A stretch of DNA of 64,000 nucleotides, taken from assembly GCF_000296465.1 (NCBI RefSeq), contig NZ_JH815205.1, positions 325,109 through 389,108 on the forward strand. The letters are read 5' to 3'. The notes under the pieces were generated by a model that was not told the origin of the DNA, did no database searches, and saw only the letters and a program-made list of their open reading frames with translations. Source of the DNA: Barnesiella intestinihominis YIT 11860. Its GTDB lineage: Bacteria > Bacteroidota > Bacteroidia > Bacteroidales > Barnesiellaceae. How positions within the stretch are numbered: the stretch's first letter is position 1; each line of letters starts with the position of its first letter. A program made the position numbers and the translations under genes. Shown one piece after another: positions 19,733-31,728 of the stretch.

Positions 19733-20044
19733 TCAATATTTCATTTTATCAAGGTTACGCACTTCAACATTCCGTATATGACGGAAAATATTGATAATGA
19801 TCGCAATGGCAAGCGCTGTCTCGGCAGCGGCGATGCCTATTGCAAAGAGGGTGAAAAAGAATCCCTCCAATGCCTCGGGATAAAGGTAACGGTTAAACAC
19901 CACAAAATTGATATCCACCGCATTCAGCATCAATTCAAGGGAAATGAGCATAGCCAGCATATTTTTACGTGTGACGAACCCGTAAACTCCGGCAAAAAAC
20001 ATGATGGTACTTACCACCAAATAGGCAATCATTGGTATTTCCAT
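19733..20044 (-). CDS. nuoK: NADH-quinone oxidoreductase subunit K
   Basis: Small membrane subunit of complex I (103 residues, three helices). SLELMLNAVDINFV in the second helix carries the first conserved membrane glutamate of the quinone-to-pump axis, and AAETALAIAIIINIFR in the third helix carries the second. It begins 6 bases after nuoJ and ends 5 bases before nuoL. Confidence 0.95.
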   Translation of the reverse strand: MEIPMIAYLVVSTIMFFAGVYGFVTRKNMLAMLISLELMLNAVDINFVVFNRYLYPEALEGFFFTLFAIGIAAAETALAIAIIINIFRHIRNVEVRNLDKMKY

Positions 20045-20050
20045 AGTCTC

Positions 20051-20569
20051 TTATCTTTTACGGGCAATCATAATGCCACCGATGATACAAGCCAATAACA
20101 ACACACTGACAGCTTCGAAAGGCAACAGATACTGAAACTTATCCATACCCATAAGAGCATGCCCTATTTCTTTCATATCTACCTCTCCGGTAATTACGCT
20201 GGTAAGCGGTTTCGTGAAAAACGGATAAGTAAATAATGTATATCCGCACACGATTGCACCGAATATCGAAGCAATAAGACCTACTACACGTTTTTTAGGT
20301 GTCAACAATTCCGATTTGTCTCCCGGGTGACTCGTCAACAAGATAGAGAAGACGAACAAGACTACGATACCACCGGCATAAACGGCCAATTGCACGGCTC
20401 CTAAAAATGTATAGTCAAGCTGGAAATAGATACCCGCCGTCGCAAAAAGCACAAACAGAAGGTAAGTAGCCGCCCGCAATATGCGCCGCGTGGTTACCGT
20501 AAGAATCGAACAAACCACGATGACCAATGCAAGCAAGCCGAAGATAACTTGATTTGCTATTTGTTCCAT
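20051..20569 (-). CDS. nuoJ: NADH-quinone oxidoreductase subunit J
   Basis: Membrane subunit of complex I, 172 residues with five predicted helices. LDYTFLGAVQLAVYAGGIVVL is the third helix with the conserved Tyr and the pi-bulge region of ND6-type subunits. ATG 20569 lies 8 bases after the nuoI stop; the open frame extends to a TTG at 20581 that would overlap nuoI and is less likely. Confidence 0.93.
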   Translation of the reverse strand: MEQIANQVIFGLLALVIVVCSILTVTTRRILRAATYLLFVLFATAGIYFQLDYTFLGAVQLAVYAGGIVVLFVFSILLTSHPGDKSELLTPKKRVVGLIASIFGAIVCGYTLFTYPFFTKPLTSVITGEVDMKEIGHALMGMDKFQYLLPFEAVSVLLLACIIGGIMIARKR

Positions 20570-20577
20570 AATGTTAA

Positions 20578-21045
20578 TCAATTATTTTCTGTTGGGTTAT
20601 CGGTACGATTCAGTTGTTTCACCAACTTCTCACGCGTATAAACGGCATGCTCAAACTCGTTTGTAAATTTGATGGCATGGTGAGGACATGTAGTCACACA
20701 CAATTGACAAAAGGTACAACTACCCAAATCATACACATATTTATCTAACACTCGTTTCGTCTTACCATCTTCGGTGGTAATTTTCGAAGCCTCGATTTTG
20801 ATTGTCCCATTCGGGCAATTCATCTGACAAATACCGCACGCAATGCACTTGTGCTGTCCGTTTTCGTCATAAATCAAAGTTAACGTACCTCTGAAACGCT
20901 CGGGGATTTTCAATGTAGCCCTATTCTCAGGGTACTGTTCGGTAACTTTCCGGCTGAAAAAATACTTACCGGTAACCCCCATTCCTTTAAGAAGGCTCAG
21001 TAATCCTTTCCAGAAAGATGTGATGTAATTTTTAAAACTTCCCAT
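20578..21045 (-). CDS. nuoI: NADH-quinone oxidoreductase subunit I (two [4Fe-4S] clusters)
   Basis: Ferredoxin-like subunit that passes electrons to NuoB. 155 residues. Two eight-iron-ferredoxin motifs are present: CIACGICQMNCPNG and CTFCQLCVTTCPHH. The N-terminal amphipathic segment with WKGLLSLLKGMGVTGKYFF is typical of NuoI. In most genomes nuoI follows nuoH directly; here the eight atp genes lie between them. The start is 93 bases after the atpG stop, and a short hairpin with a T-run lies in that gap. Confidence 0.95.
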   Translation of the reverse strand: MGSFKNYITSFWKGLLSLLKGMGVTGKYFFSRKVTEQYPENRATLKIPERFRGTLTLIYDENGQHKCIACGICQMNCPNGTIKIEASKITTEDGKTKRVLDKYVYDLGSCTFCQLCVTTCPHHAIKFTNEFEHAVYTREKLVKQLNRTDNPTENN

Positions 21046-21105
21046 AAATTTCTTTATAGAACTCTTCTATTTTTATTAGTTAACACTATGGTTTATTTCG
21101 TTCAT

Positions 21106-21129
21106 AAAAAAGAGCTTGGTTCTTCAAGC
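21106..21129 (-). terminator. Short hairpin with T-run between atpG and nuoI
   Basis: GCTTG/CAAGC (21114-21118 with 21125-21129) with a 6-base loop, followed on the minus strand by TC and six T. The stem is only 5-6 bp, so it could at most be a partial terminator that lowers transcription of nuoIJKLMN relative to the atp genes. Confidence 0.4.
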
Positions 21130-21138
21130 CCCTTGATT

Positions 21139-22023
21139 TCAATCTACTTTTCCTCCGATAATATCCAACAATTCGGACGTAATACTCTGCTGACGCAGTT
21201 TATTATATTCCAATTGCAGTTCGTCCAACAATTCTTTCGCATTATCGTTCGCCGACTGCATGGCCATCACCCGAGCCGCCTGTTCTGACACCCGATTGGA
21301 ACAGATAGCCTCCTGCATACTCGACAGAACATAAAGCGGTAATACCTCATTATAGATCGTATTCACATCGGGCTCGAACAAATAAGGTTTATTACGCTCG
21401 ACTTTTTCACCCGTCGCCAAATCATCGGCGGCAATCGGCAATAATTGACGAGTCGCTAAAATCTGTTTGCTCGCGCTTTTATAATGAGTATATACAACTT
21501 CCACGCAATCGACTTTTCCGGCAATAAACTCCCGCGTCAATTCTCCGGTAAAACGGGCGATATCCTCGACAGAGCTTTTAGCGGTCATCTCATCGGCAGT
21601 AACAATCTCGACATTATCTCCCACAAGTTTTTGAGCGAATTTAGAGGCTTTCTTTCCAATCGGATAAACAACAAACATGACTGGATTTTCGGTCTCTGCC
21701 ATTCGTGCCTGATTGATAATTTCGAGCGTGCGTTTAAAAAGATTCATATTAAATGCGCCACACAATCCCTCGTCCGAGCTGAGCAAAACAATCGCCCTCC
21801 GCTTTACGGGACGAATCTCGGTAAGCGGAGAACTATATTCAGCATCAGCCGAAATAAGGTGATCGATGGTGTTTTGAATCTGATCCCTGAAAGGCCGTAC
21901 ACGACGCAAAGCCGACTCGGCCTTATGCATCTTGGCCGATGAAATCATCTTCATCGCACCGGTTATTTTTTCGGAAGAAGCGACCGAACCGATTCTTCCT
22001 TTTAAGTCGCGCATTGATGCCAT
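21139..22023 (-). CDS. atpG: F1Fo ATP synthase gamma subunit
   Basis: Central rotating shaft of F1. 294 residues. The N-terminal helix begins MASMRDLKGRIGSVASSEKITGAMKMIS (family pattern LK.RI.S...T.KIT.AMKMV) and the C-terminal helix contains ARVMAMQSANDNAKELL and the LNKLRQ-like NKLRQQSITSELLDI ending. It starts 3 bases after the atpA stop and is the last atp gene of the block. Confidence 0.96.
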   Translation of the reverse strand: MASMRDLKGRIGSVASSEKITGAMKMISSAKMHKAESALRRVRPFRDQIQNTIDHLISADAEYSSPLTEIRPVKRRAIVLLSSDEGLCGAFNMNLFKRTLEIINQARMAETENPVMFVVYPIGKKASKFAQKLVGDNVEIVTADEMTAKSSVEDIARFTGELTREFIAGKVDCVEVVYTHYKSASKQILATRQLLPIAADDLATGEKVERNKPYLFEPDVNTIYNEVLPLYVLSSMQEAICSNRVSEQAARVMAMQSANDNAKELLDELQLEYNKLRQQSITSELLDIIGGKVD

Positions 22024-22026
22024 AGT

Positions 22027-23604
22027 TTATGCCTTAAATCGATTAGCAACCTCTTCGGCAACTTCGGTCATGAGAGCAGCAATCTTGTCGTCAAGATGTC
22101 CTGCACGCAATTCGTCCATCACTTCGTGGCTATATTTTGATTTCAATATTTGCAAATACAATTTTTCAAACTCGGCTACCTTGTCCATCGGGACATTGTG
22201 CAACAATCCCTGTGTACCGCAATATATAATAGCGATTTCCTCTTCCACGGGAACCGGCGAATACTGAGGCTGTATAAGAATACGTTCGTTCTTACGCCCT
22301 TTATCGATTGTCATGGCCGTCACAGGATCGACATCGCCACCGAATTTCGTAAACGATTCGAGCTCACGGAACTGAGCTTGATCTATTTTCAATGTACCGG
22401 CAATCTTCTTCATGGCTTTTACCTGAGCGTTACCTCCTACACGGGAAACAGAGATACCCACGTTGATAGCCGGACGTACCCCTTGGTTAAACAATGCCGT
22501 TTCCAAGAATATCTGTCCGTCGGTAATCGAAATCACGTTCGTAGGGATATAAGCCGAAACGTCTCCGGCCTGTGTCTCGATAATAGGCAAAGCCGTCAAA
22601 GATCCGCCACCTTTCACCATCGGTTTCATCACCTCGGGCAAATCGTTCATCGAAGAAGCAACCTCGTCATTATTGATAATCTTAGCAGCCCTTTCGAGCA
22701 AACGGGAGTGCAAATAGAATATATCGCCCGGATAGGCCTCACGACCGGAAGGACGACGAAGAATCAACGAAATTTCACGATAGGAAACCGCCTGCTTCGA
22801 TAAGTCGTCATAAATTACCAATGCATGACGCCCGCTATCCCGGAAGTACTCCCCGATAGCAGCCCCCGCAAAAGGCGCATAATAACGCATAGCAGCCGAA
22901 TCGGAAGCGTTCGCTGCCAAAACGACCGTATAATCGAGCGCTCCGTGCTCTTTCAATGTATTCACCAACGCAGCCACAGAAGAAGCCTTCTGACCGATAG
23001 CTACGTAAATACAATACAAGGGGTTACCGTTTTTATAATTATCTCGTTGATTGATAATCGTATCGATGGCGATAGCCGTTTTCCCGATTTGACGGTCGCC
23101 GATGATCAACTCTCTCTGTCCACGGCCGATAGGAACCATAGAGTCTATCGCCTTGATACCGGTCTGCAAAGGCTCGTTCACCGGCTGACGGAAAATAACA
23201 CCCGGAGCCTTACGTTCAAGAGGCAATCGAATCAAATCACCCTGAATGGGACCGGCCCCGTCAATGGGTTCACCCAACGTATTGATGACCCGCCCTAGCA
23301 ATCCTTCGCCAACAGGAAGAGAGGCGATCTCTCCCGTACGACGAGCCGTCATATTTTCGGTAACCTTATCGACATTATCGAGCAAAATGACACCCACATT
23401 GCTCTCTTCGAGGTTCATCGCAACTCCGTGCACTCCATTCTCAAACTCGATAAGTTCGCTTGACCGCACATTTTCGAGTCCATAGACATGAGCCACCCCA
23501 TCACCCACTTCGAGAACAGTACCCACTTCCTCGAAATTGATTTTGGAATCGACTTCATCGAGTTGCTTTTTTAAAATATCCGATATTTCACTGGGTTTAA
23601 TCAT
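22027..23604 (-). CDS. atpA: F1Fo ATP synthase alpha subunit
   Basis: Non-catalytic nucleotide-binding subunit of F1. 525 residues. The P-loop is [13 protein letters not shown], and the [14 protein letters not shown] signature (ATPase alpha/beta family) with the arginine finger is present. It starts 1 base after atpH and ends 3 bases before atpG. Confidence 0.97.
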   Translation of the reverse strand: MIKPSEISDILKKQLDEVDSKINFEEVGTVLEVGDGVAHVYGLENVRSSELIEFENGVHGVAMNLEESNVGVILLDNVDKVTENMTARRTGEIASLPVGEGLLGRVINTLGEPIDGAGPIQGDLIRLPLERKAPGVIFRQPVNEPLQTGIKAIDSMVPIGRGQRELIIGDRQIGKTAIAIDTIINQRDNYKNGNPLYCIYVAIGQKASSVAALVNTLKEHGALDYTVVLAANASDSAAMRYYAPFAGAAIGEYFRDSGRHALVIYDDLSKQAVSYREISLILRRPSGREAYPGDIFYLHSRLLERAAKIINNDEVASSMNDLPEVMKPMVKGGGSLTALPIIETQAGDVSAYIPTNVISITDGQIFLETALFNQGVRPAINVGISVSRVGGNAQVKAMKKIAGTLKIDQAQFRELESFTKFGGDVDPVTAMTIDKGRKNERILIQPQYSPVPVEEEIAIIYCGTQGLLHNVPMDKVAEFEKLYLQILKSKYSHEVMDELRAGHLDDKIAALMTEVAEEVANRFKA

Positions 23605-23605
23605 A

Positions 23606-24148
23606 TCATTTGCTGTTTAGCAATTTCAAACGCAATTTCTTTAATTCACTATTTACCGAAGCATCTAATTGCATCGAATCCACCCGTAAAATAAATCCGC
23701 CGATGATAGAAGGATCTATTTCATAAACGAATTCCAACGTCTTATCCGTTTGCTTTTTCATGAGATCACCTATACGGTCGAGAACTTCCTTATCCAAAGC
23801 AACAGCAGTTGTTATCGTAACACGAGCTATATGATTAGCTCGCCGGTAAATATCCTGATAAGCCAAAGCAATGGCTCTTGCAAACGTTTCGCGACGGTTC
23901 CTAATCACTAACTGAACAAAACGGAGAAGATAATCGTCGGGCTTTTCACCGAAAGCCGATGACAATACCCGCACCTTATCCGCAGCAGAGAGAGCCGGGT
24001 TACTCAGTGCCTTAGACAACTCGGTATGAGTTGCAAAAGCTGCATCAAGCCGTTTCATCTCTTCGTAAATAGGAGCGGCCACATGATGCTCCTGAGCATA
24101 TTTATAAAGAGCTTTCGCATATCGGCTCGGTATTAACCCTTCGTTCAT
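23606..24148 (-). CDS. atpH: F1Fo ATP synthase delta subunit
   Basis: Peripheral-stalk subunit (OSCP homologue) that joins F1 to the b subunits. 180 residues. The N-terminal [14 protein letters not shown] and the C-terminal strand [20 protein letters not shown] are the family marks. It lies 6 bases after atpF and 1 base before atpA. Confidence 0.93.
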   Translation of the reverse strand: MNEGLIPSRYAKALYKYAQEHHVAAPIYEEMKRLDAAFATHTELSKALSNPALSAADKVRVLSSAFGEKPDDYLLRFVQLVIRNRRETFARAIALAYQDIYRRANHIARVTITTAVALDKEVLDRIGDLMKKQTDKTLEFVYEIDPSIIGGFILRVDSMQLDASVNSELKKLRLKLLNSK

Positions 24149-24154
24149 ATCCTA

Positions 24155-24652
24155 TTAGTTTTGATTCTCAATTTCATTCAACAGTTTGTCGATCATTTCG
24201 ACCTGCGTTTTGTCATCAGAAAGTTGCTTACGCATCATTTTTTCTGCAATTTGCAGGGCAAACTCGCTTACCTCGCGGCGGAATTGAAGTTCCGACTCTT
24301 TTCGAGCTTGCTCGATCGACACGGCCGCAGCGTCCATTACTTTCTTCGCCTCTACCGATGCTGCCTGACGAGCCTCCTCTATGATATGAGTTTTCATCTG
24401 GGCAGCTTCGTGCAGAATCTCCATCTGTTGTTTCTGCGCTTCGACCAAAAGAGCTTTGGCATCCGCTTGTGCGTTGTCTAATTGCGCTTTTGCCTCTTGT
24501 GCATACTCAACCCCCTTATCGATAAGCTCGGCACGTTCGTCGAGACTGCGGATAATATAGGGCCAAGCAAACTTCGCAAGAATGGCAAAAAGGATGACGA
24601 AGACAACGAACATCCAAAATACCAAGCCGAATTCGGGCGTGAACAGTTCCAT
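24155..24652 (-). CDS. atpF: F1Fo ATP synthase b subunit
   Basis: Peripheral stalk. 165 residues: one N-terminal membrane helix (FGLVFWMFVVFVILFAIL), then a long, Ala-, Glu- and Lys-rich dimerising helix with right-handed coiled-coil composition. Only one b-type gene is present, so the stalk is a homodimer. It starts 3 bases after atpE. Confidence 0.94.
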   Translation of the reverse strand: MELFTPEFGLVFWMFVVFVILFAILAKFAWPYIIRSLDERAELIDKGVEYAQEAKAQLDNAQADAKALLVEAQKQQMEILHEAAQMKTHIIEEARQAASVEAKKVMDAAAVSIEQARKESELQFRREVSEFALQIAEKMMRKQLSDDKTQVEMIDKLLNEIENQN

Positions 24653-24655
24653 ATC

Positions 24656-24922
<267 letters not shown>

Positions 24923-24936
24923 TTAGAGATTATACA

Positions 24937-26016
24937 TTATTTTATTTCTTCCACTTTTCCTTCATGATGCCCATCGACTTGTGCCAAAGCTATGAACAGA
25001 GTCGAAAGCATGGTAAACACATAGGCTTGAATAAACGATACCAACGTATCTATAAGCAACATAAACAAAGAGAACAACACCGATACGACTGTCGTTGCCC
25101 CTATAACAACCGCTCCGAATGCTCCAAAAATGAAAATGAGCGATATAAGCGACAATATAATCATATGCCCGCCCATCATATTGGCAAACAAACGCACCAT
25201 CAAAGCCGCCGGTTTGGTAAATATTCCGAACACCTCGATCAAGGGCATGATAGGTAACGGAAACTTCAACCACAACGGTACATCGGGCCAAAATATTTCT
25301 TTCCAATATTCTTTTGTTCCACGCACATTTACTACGATAAATGTACACAAAGCAAGAACCATAGTAACGGCTATATTACCCGTCAAATTAGCGCCCCCGG
25401 GGAAAATTACGATCAGCCCTAACAGGTTCATCAAAAGGATAAAGAAAAATACGGTCAATAAATAAGGGGCAAAACGAGGTGCTTTATCGCCCAATGTGCT
25501 TTTTATCACGCCCGTATAAACGAACTCGATAAGAAATTCTATGGCTCCTACACCTTTTTTAGGGGCTTTAAAACGTTTCTTTCTATACCAATGAGCCACC
25601 GAAAGCACACACCACCCGCAAATGAAAGCCGCTATAATCAACGCCAACACATTTTTGGTAATCGACAAATCGAGCGGACGATAACGATTTCCCCGATCAT
25701 CGACACTCTCGACCTTTCCTTTATTCGGGCCGTCCTGAGCGACATAAAAACCTTCATAAGTCTGCCCGTGTTCAAGCCGATGCGACCCGAATATTTTCCA
25801 ATCGCCCTTATAATCCCGCACGATAACCGGAAGTGGGATTTTATGCTCATGCGAGAAAGGTAATTCCCAACCATAGCCATCGAGCAGGTGCTCAAAAATT
25901 GTCTCTTTCGGGTCAAAGGCCTTTTCTCCTTCATCATCGGCCTTCTCCTGTGCCGACAGCGGGAACGAAAATACCGTTAACAAAAAAGCGACTATGTATG
26001 CGATTTGTTTTCTCAT
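24937..26016 (-). CDS. atpB: F1Fo ATP synthase a subunit
   Basis: Stator channel subunit of Fo. From ATG 26016 it is 359 residues. It begins with a signal peptide (MRKQIAYIVAFLLTVFSFPLSAQ) and a periplasmic extension of about 100 residues before the first core helix, a form usual in Bacteroidota. The essential channel arginine is in LMVRLFANMMGGHMI. The open frame runs on to 26043 but that would overlap atpC. It lies 16 bases after atpC and 26 bases before atpE. Confidence 0.94.
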   Translation of the reverse strand: MRKQIAYIVAFLLTVFSFPLSAQEKADDEGEKAFDPKETIFEHLLDGYGWELPFSHEHKIPLPVIVRDYKGDWKIFGSHRLEHGQTYEGFYVAQDGPNKGKVESVDDRGNRYRPLDLSITKNVLALIIAAFICGWCVLSVAHWYRKKRFKAPKKGVGAIEFLIEFVYTGVIKSTLGDKAPRFAPYLLTVFFFILLMNLLGLIVIFPGGANLTGNIAVTMVLALCTFIVVNVRGTKEYWKEIFWPDVPLWLKFPLPIMPLIEVFGIFTKPAALMVRLFANMMGGHMIILSLISLIFIFGAFGAVVIGATTVVSVLFSLFMLLIDTLVSFIQAYVFTMLSTLFIALAQVDGHHEGKVEEIK

Positions 26017-26032
26017 CTCTTTTTTACTCCAA

Positions 26033-26266
26033 TTACCGTACACAAACTGCTACACGATTATTATCCACATCGACAAACCCGCCACCGACGGATACCGAGT
26101 GCCGCTCACCGGCCGTTACATACTCAATGGTACCGGCATCGAGCGTAGAAATCAACGATGCATGATTTTCAAGAACTGTAAACGAACCTTTTGCTCCCGG
26201 CAGGGTAACCGATTCGACTTCTCCTTTAAAAAGGATTTGTTCCGAAGATATAATTTCAAGTACCAT
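26033..26266 (-). CDS. atpC: F1Fo ATP synthase epsilon subunit, short form
   Basis: 77 residues forming only the N-terminal beta-sandwich (MVLEIISSEQILFKGEVESV ... HASLISTLDAGTIEYV). The two C-terminal helices that inhibit ATP hydrolysis in E. coli epsilon (about 139 residues) are absent. No second reading frame follows that could code for them, as atpB starts 16 bases after the stop. It follows atpD by 14 bases. Short epsilons are common in this phylum. Confidence 0.93.
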   Translation of the reverse strand: MVLEIISSEQILFKGEVESVTLPGAKGSFTVLENHASLISTLDAGTIEYVTAGERHSVSVGGGFVDVDNNRVAVCVR

Positions 26267-26280
26267 AATTCTCGTTTTTA

Positions 26281-27822
<1,542 letters not shown>

Positions 27823-27830
27823 TTAATTCA

Positions 27831-28907
27831 TTAAAAGTGCAATCCGTAAATCACAATAAGCACCATAATAAAGAGATTAATCAAGTTCAAAGGTAATAAA
27901 TATTTCCATTCGAGCCGCAATAATTGGTCTATTCTCAAACGGGGGAATGTCCACTTGAACCAAATAATCACAAACGAAACAAGTATCGCTTTTCCAAAGA
28001 ACCAAATCACAGACGGAATATAATCCATAATATGGTTAAAACCTTCCCAACCCGGTATGTGGAATGGCATCCAACCTCCCAAGAAAAGCAATGTAGCCAT
28101 ACCCGACACAATAAACAGATTCAAATACTCAGCCAAGTAGAAAAATCCGAAATGAATACCCGAATATTCTGTGTGGTATCCGGCTGTCAACTCGCTCTCG
28201 GCTTCGGGCAAGTCGAACGGACCACGATTGGTCTCGGCCGTACCGGCAACCAAATAAATCAAAAATGAGACTATCGCCGGGATATGACCTGTAAACAAGA
28301 ACCAACCGTTAGTCTGAGCTTCTACTATACCGGTTATCGACATTGTTCCAGCAAAGACGACCATCGTCAATACAGACAACCCAATCGAAAGTTCGTAACT
28401 CACCATTTGAGCACCGCTTCGAATAGCACCGATAAGTGTAAATTTATTGTTACTGGACCAACCGGCCAACAAAATACCCAACACTCCTATGGACGAAACG
28501 GCGATCAGGAAGAACACGCCGATATTAAAATCGATAACTTGTAATCCTCTTCCAAAAGGCAAACAACCAAAGGCCAACATGGAAGCGACGATTACCAAAT
28601 AAGGAGCTAAATTAAATAAGAACTTATCGATATGATTCAAAGTAATCAACTCCTTAATCAATATCTTGAACATATCGGCAACACTCTGAATAATACCATA
28701 AGGACCTACACGATTCGGACCCAAACGGCATTGGAAAAAGGCACATACCTTACGCTCAAAATATATATAGAACAATGCCAAAACTGCATACAACAGCAGC
28801 AACGCAACGCCTACCAATACAAATTCAACAAGTAAAGCTCCCCAACCGGGCATTACACTTCTCAACAAATTATCAATCCAGTGGGTAACTATCGAAAAGT
28901 CGAACAT
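27831..28907 (-). CDS. nuoH: NADH-quinone oxidoreductase subunit H
   Basis: Membrane subunit that forms the quinone channel of complex I. 358 residues with eight to nine helices. [21 protein letters not shown] is the conserved first cytoplasmic loop and [20 protein letters not shown] the strongly conserved Glu-rich loop near the quinone site. It lies 33 bases after nuoCD; atpD follows, not nuoI. Confidence 0.96.
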   Translation of the reverse strand: MFDFSIVTHWIDNLLRSVMPGWGALLVEFVLVGVALLLLYAVLALFYIYFERKVCAFFQCRLGPNRVGPYGIIQSVADMFKILIKELITLNHIDKFLFNLAPYLVIVASMLAFGCLPFGRGLQVIDFNIGVFFLIAVSSIGVLGILLAGWSSNNKFTLIGAIRSGAQMVSYELSIGLSVLTMVVFAGTMSITGIVEAQTNGWFLFTGHIPAIVSFLIYLVAGTAETNRGPFDLPEAESELTAGYHTEYSGIHFGFFYLAEYLNLFIVSGMATLLFLGGWMPFHIPGWEGFNHIMDYIPSVIWFFGKAILVSFVIIWFKWTFPRLRIDQLLRLEWKYLLPLNLINLFIMVLIVIYGLHF

Positions 28908-28940
28908 AACTTATTCTTTAATTTATTTTTTATTACTAAA

Positions 28941-30563
28941 TTATCTGTCCATATCGGGGATTACATAGTCAAGCGACCCTCCGATAGCAATCAAATCGGC
29001 GATCTTTCCATTGCGACACATTGGATCGAGACCAGCGACCAGCGGCAAGCATGCCGAATTTATCTTCAAACGATAGGGATTCTTATCTCCATGACTTTCG
29101 ATAAAAATACCCAACGGACCACGACTGGCCTCTACTTGGCGGAAATAACGGCCTTCGGGCAGCTTGATAATAGGCTTCATCTTAACGGCATAATCACCCT
29201 CGGGGATATTGTCGATCAATTGCTCTATGATATGTATAGATTCCAATATTTCATCTAAGCGTACCATGTAACGGGCAAAAACATCTCCCTCCGTACGGAT
29301 AACCTGATTAAATTCCACCTTGTCATACATTGCATACGGGTGATTCTTACGCACGTCGCAAGCCCAACCCGAAGCACGCCCCGACGGTCCCGCAATTCCA
29401 TACGAAATAGCATCCTCGCGAGAAAGAACTCCCACTCCTTTCATACGTTGTTGGGCAATGACATTACCGGTAAACAACGTGTGGTACTCTTTCAACTTAG
29501 CCGGCATATAGGCACAAAACTCTTTGACCTTACGCTGGAAATCGGGGTGTAAATCGGCCATCAAACCTCCAATCGTATAGTAATTGAAAGTCATACGCGC
29601 ACCACACGTTTCCTCAAATATATCGAGAATCTTCTCTCTATCGCGGAAACCATAGAAGAATGCTGTCGTTCCTCCCAAGTCCATACAGAATGTAGACCAG
29701 AATAACAAGTGCGAAGAAATACGCATCAACTCGTCCATGATCGTACGTATATACTGTGCACGTGCGGGCACTTCTACTTGCAAGGCATCTTCTATACAAA
29801 GACAGACTGCATGCCGGTTCTGCTGAGCGGATAAATAATCGAGACGATCGGCGAAGTGAAGAGTCTGAGGATAGGTAAGAGACTCACATAGTTTCTCTAT
29901 TCCCCTATGTACATAACCGCAATACACATCGATTTTTTTAACCGTCTCGCCATCGAGAGAGGTACGTAAACGCAACACACCATGAGTCGCAGGATGTTGA
30001 GGACCGATATTTACCACGAATTCCTGAGGAGAAAATATCGTATTCGTCCGTTCTTCGAGCTTTCCATCTTCCGTTTCGACAACGGAGTGTGTGACATCAT
30101 CGACAGACTCATGCTCCAATCGGATAGGATTCAATTCAGGGTCTGCATTATAATCTTTTCGGAAAGGATACCCCACCCAGTCGTTTCGCAAAAACAGCCG
30201 GCGCATATCGGGGTGGTTGATGAAACGGATTCCAAAAAAATCATAGACTTCACGTTCGTATAAATTCGCGGATTTCCAAATATCCGAAACAGAATGAAGC
30301 AGAGGATTCTCTCTATCTGCGGTCTCTATTTTAACCGAAACTTGTGAATTATCGACGGTAGAAGTCAAATAGTAGACACAACCCACGGTCTCACCCCAGT
30401 CCATGCCCACAATAGAAACCAAATAATCAAAGTGCAGTTGATTATGCAAATAAAGCGCTAAATCATGCCACTTGGCATCAGGAACCGACACTTCCAAAAT
30501 AGTCCCTTCCACGAAGGTAGCCTCCGGCAGAAAACTACTTATTTCTTGCTGTATGTTTGCCAT
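28941..30563 (-). CDS. nuoCD: NADH-quinone oxidoreductase, fused subunits C and D
   Basis: 540 residues. Residues 1-150 are the 30-kDa NuoC domain (NLYEREVYDFFGIRFINHPDMRRLFL); residues about 185-540 are the 49-kDa NuoD domain with NIGPQHPATHGVLRL, the quinone-site His and Tyr region, and the C-terminal ASRGPLGIFIESHGD and DPMCRNGKIADLIAIGGSLD. The C-D fusion is common in Bacteroidota. It begins 14 bases after nuoB. Confidence 0.96.
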   Translation of the reverse strand: MANIQQEISSFLPEATFVEGTILEVSVPDAKWHDLALYLHNQLHFDYLVSIVGMDWGETVGCVYYLTSTVDNSQVSVKIETADRENPLLHSVSDIWKSANLYEREVYDFFGIRFINHPDMRRLFLRNDWVGYPFRKDYNADPELNPIRLEHESVDDVTHSVVETEDGKLEERTNTIFSPQEFVVNIGPQHPATHGVLRLRTSLDGETVKKIDVYCGYVHRGIEKLCESLTYPQTLHFADRLDYLSAQQNRHAVCLCIEDALQVEVPARAQYIRTIMDELMRISSHLLFWSTFCMDLGGTTAFFYGFRDREKILDIFEETCGARMTFNYYTIGGLMADLHPDFQRKVKEFCAYMPAKLKEYHTLFTGNVIAQQRMKGVGVLSREDAISYGIAGPSGRASGWACDVRKNHPYAMYDKVEFNQVIRTEGDVFARYMVRLDEILESIHIIEQLIDNIPEGDYAVKMKPIIKLPEGRYFRQVEASRGPLGIFIESHGDKNPYRLKINSACLPLVAGLDPMCRNGKIADLIAIGGSLDYVIPDMDR

Positions 30564-30577
30564 ATAGGTAACTTATA

Positions 30578-31162
30578 TTATTTTCCGAATACTTTCTCTC
30601 GCTTTTCTTGACGATTGACTCCGCCAAAGAATTTCTCGACTTTTACCTTACGTTGTAATTGCATCAAACCGTAAAACATAGCCTCGGGACGAGGAGGACA
30701 CCCCGGTATATACACATCGACCGGAAGAATCTCATCTACACCTTTCAACACGTGATACGAATTTTTAAACGGTCCGCCCGAAACGGCACATCCACCGACA
30801 GCTACCACATATTTCGGTTCGGCCAACTGGTCATACAAACGTTTAAGAACGGGAGCCATACGATGTACAATCGTACCGGCTACCATTACAAAATCGGCCT
30901 GACGCGGACTGGCACGGGCTACTTCAAACCCGAAACGGGCCATATCGTACCGCGCTGCGCCGAGCGACATGAACTCGATACCACAGCAACTTGTCGCAAA
31001 GGTAAGCGGCCACAAAGAGTTAGACCGCCCCCAGTTAATAAGTTCGTCCAAGCATCCCACCACCACATTGGTATGAGAGGCTTTGAGCTCATCAACAAGA
31101 TGTTCAATATATTCATTGTCTTTGAAGTCTTCATACTTCATCGATTTAATTTTCACTTCCAT
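30578..31162 (-). CDS. nuoB: NADH-quinone oxidoreductase subunit B ([4Fe-4S] N2)
   Basis: Carries the terminal cluster that reduces quinone. From ATG 31162 it is 194 residues. The cluster cysteines are in [22 protein letters not shown] and [11 protein letters not shown]. An AAGGAG lies 7 bases before ATG 31162, which decides this start over 31183 and over ATG 31141. The start overlaps the end of nuoA by 10 bases. Confidence 0.95.
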   Translation of the reverse strand: MEVKIKSMKYEDFKDNEYIEHLVDELKASHTNVVVGCLDELINWGRSNSLWPLTFATSCCGIEFMSLGAARYDMARFGFEVARASPRQADFVMVAGTIVHRMAPVLKRLYDQLAEPKYVVAVGGCAVSGGPFKNSYHVLKGVDEILPVDVYIPGCPPRPEAMFYGLMQLQRKVKVEKFFGGVNRQEKREKVFGK

Positions 31163-31503
31163 TCGAGTGCTCCTTTCTTCCATGCATATACCAGTCCTAA
31201 AACAAGTATAACCATGAAAAATAAAATATTAAATAATCCGGCTACACCTAAATCTTTCAATATAACCGCCCACGGGAACAAGAATACCGTTTCTACGTCG
31301 AACATCAAATACAGAATGGCAAACAAGTAGTAACCTACTTTGAACTGCATCCAAGATTCGCCGCGCGATGGGATACCACACTCATAAGCCTCACCTTTCT
31401 GTGGGTTGAACGAGCGAGGCGAAATAAGCCCTGCAATCAACAAAGCCGCGCCCACCAACGCTAATCCGGTAATCAATACAACTACAAATAGTGCAGAATT
31501 CAT
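31153..31503 (-). CDS. nuoA: NADH-quinone oxidoreductase subunit A
   Basis: Small membrane subunit of complex I, 116 residues with three helices. [24 protein letters not shown] is the conserved loop with the Cys that borders the quinone cavity, and [14 protein letters not shown] is the conserved third element. It is the first gene of the block; no nuoE, nuoF or nuoG is found in the window, so this is the 11-subunit type that lacks the NADH module. Confidence 0.95.
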   Translation of the reverse strand: MNSALFVVVLITGLALVGAALLIAGLISPRSFNPQKGEAYECGIPSRGESWMQFKVGYYLFAILYLMFDVETVFLFPWAVILKDLGVAGLFNILFFMVILVLGLVYAWKKGALEWK

Positions 31504-31552
31504 ACGTTAATTTAGTTTGTATTTATTTTTATTCTTTTCTCCAAATGACAAA

Positions 31553-31583
31553 GCCCTATATTGCTAAAACAACAATACAAGGC
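31553..31583 (-). promoter_or_regulatory. Hairpin in the leader of the nuo-atp block
   Basis: On the minus strand GCCTTGTATTG and CAATATAGGGC pair over 11 positions (two G-U) around a 9-base loop, 50 bases before nuoA. It is followed by TTTGTCATTTGG, not a clean T-run, so I call it a leader structure rather than a terminator. Confidence 0.35.
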
Positions 31584-31695
31584 CCGATCGTCTATAAATA
31601 AAAAATCTTTCTCTTTTTATAAGAAAAAGAAATACGACATCGCTCCATTCCGGTATTAGTCTCGCGATCTGATATTGTCTTATTCCATATAGAAC

Positions 31696-31728
31696 CAAAC
31701 ATACGATTTCTTTTCTTTCTTAGTCAAG
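31696..31728 (-). promoter_or_regulatory. Candidate promoter of the nuo-atp block
   Basis: The minus strand reads TATGTTTG (31703 to 31696), an exact TAnnTTTG, preceded at 21 bases by CTTG (31728 to 31725). A second exact -7 match, TATATTTG, is at 31831-31824 with TTTG 16 bases further up. Both lie in the 484-base gap between the TPR gene and nuoA, which holds no convincing reading frame. Confidence 0.4.
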
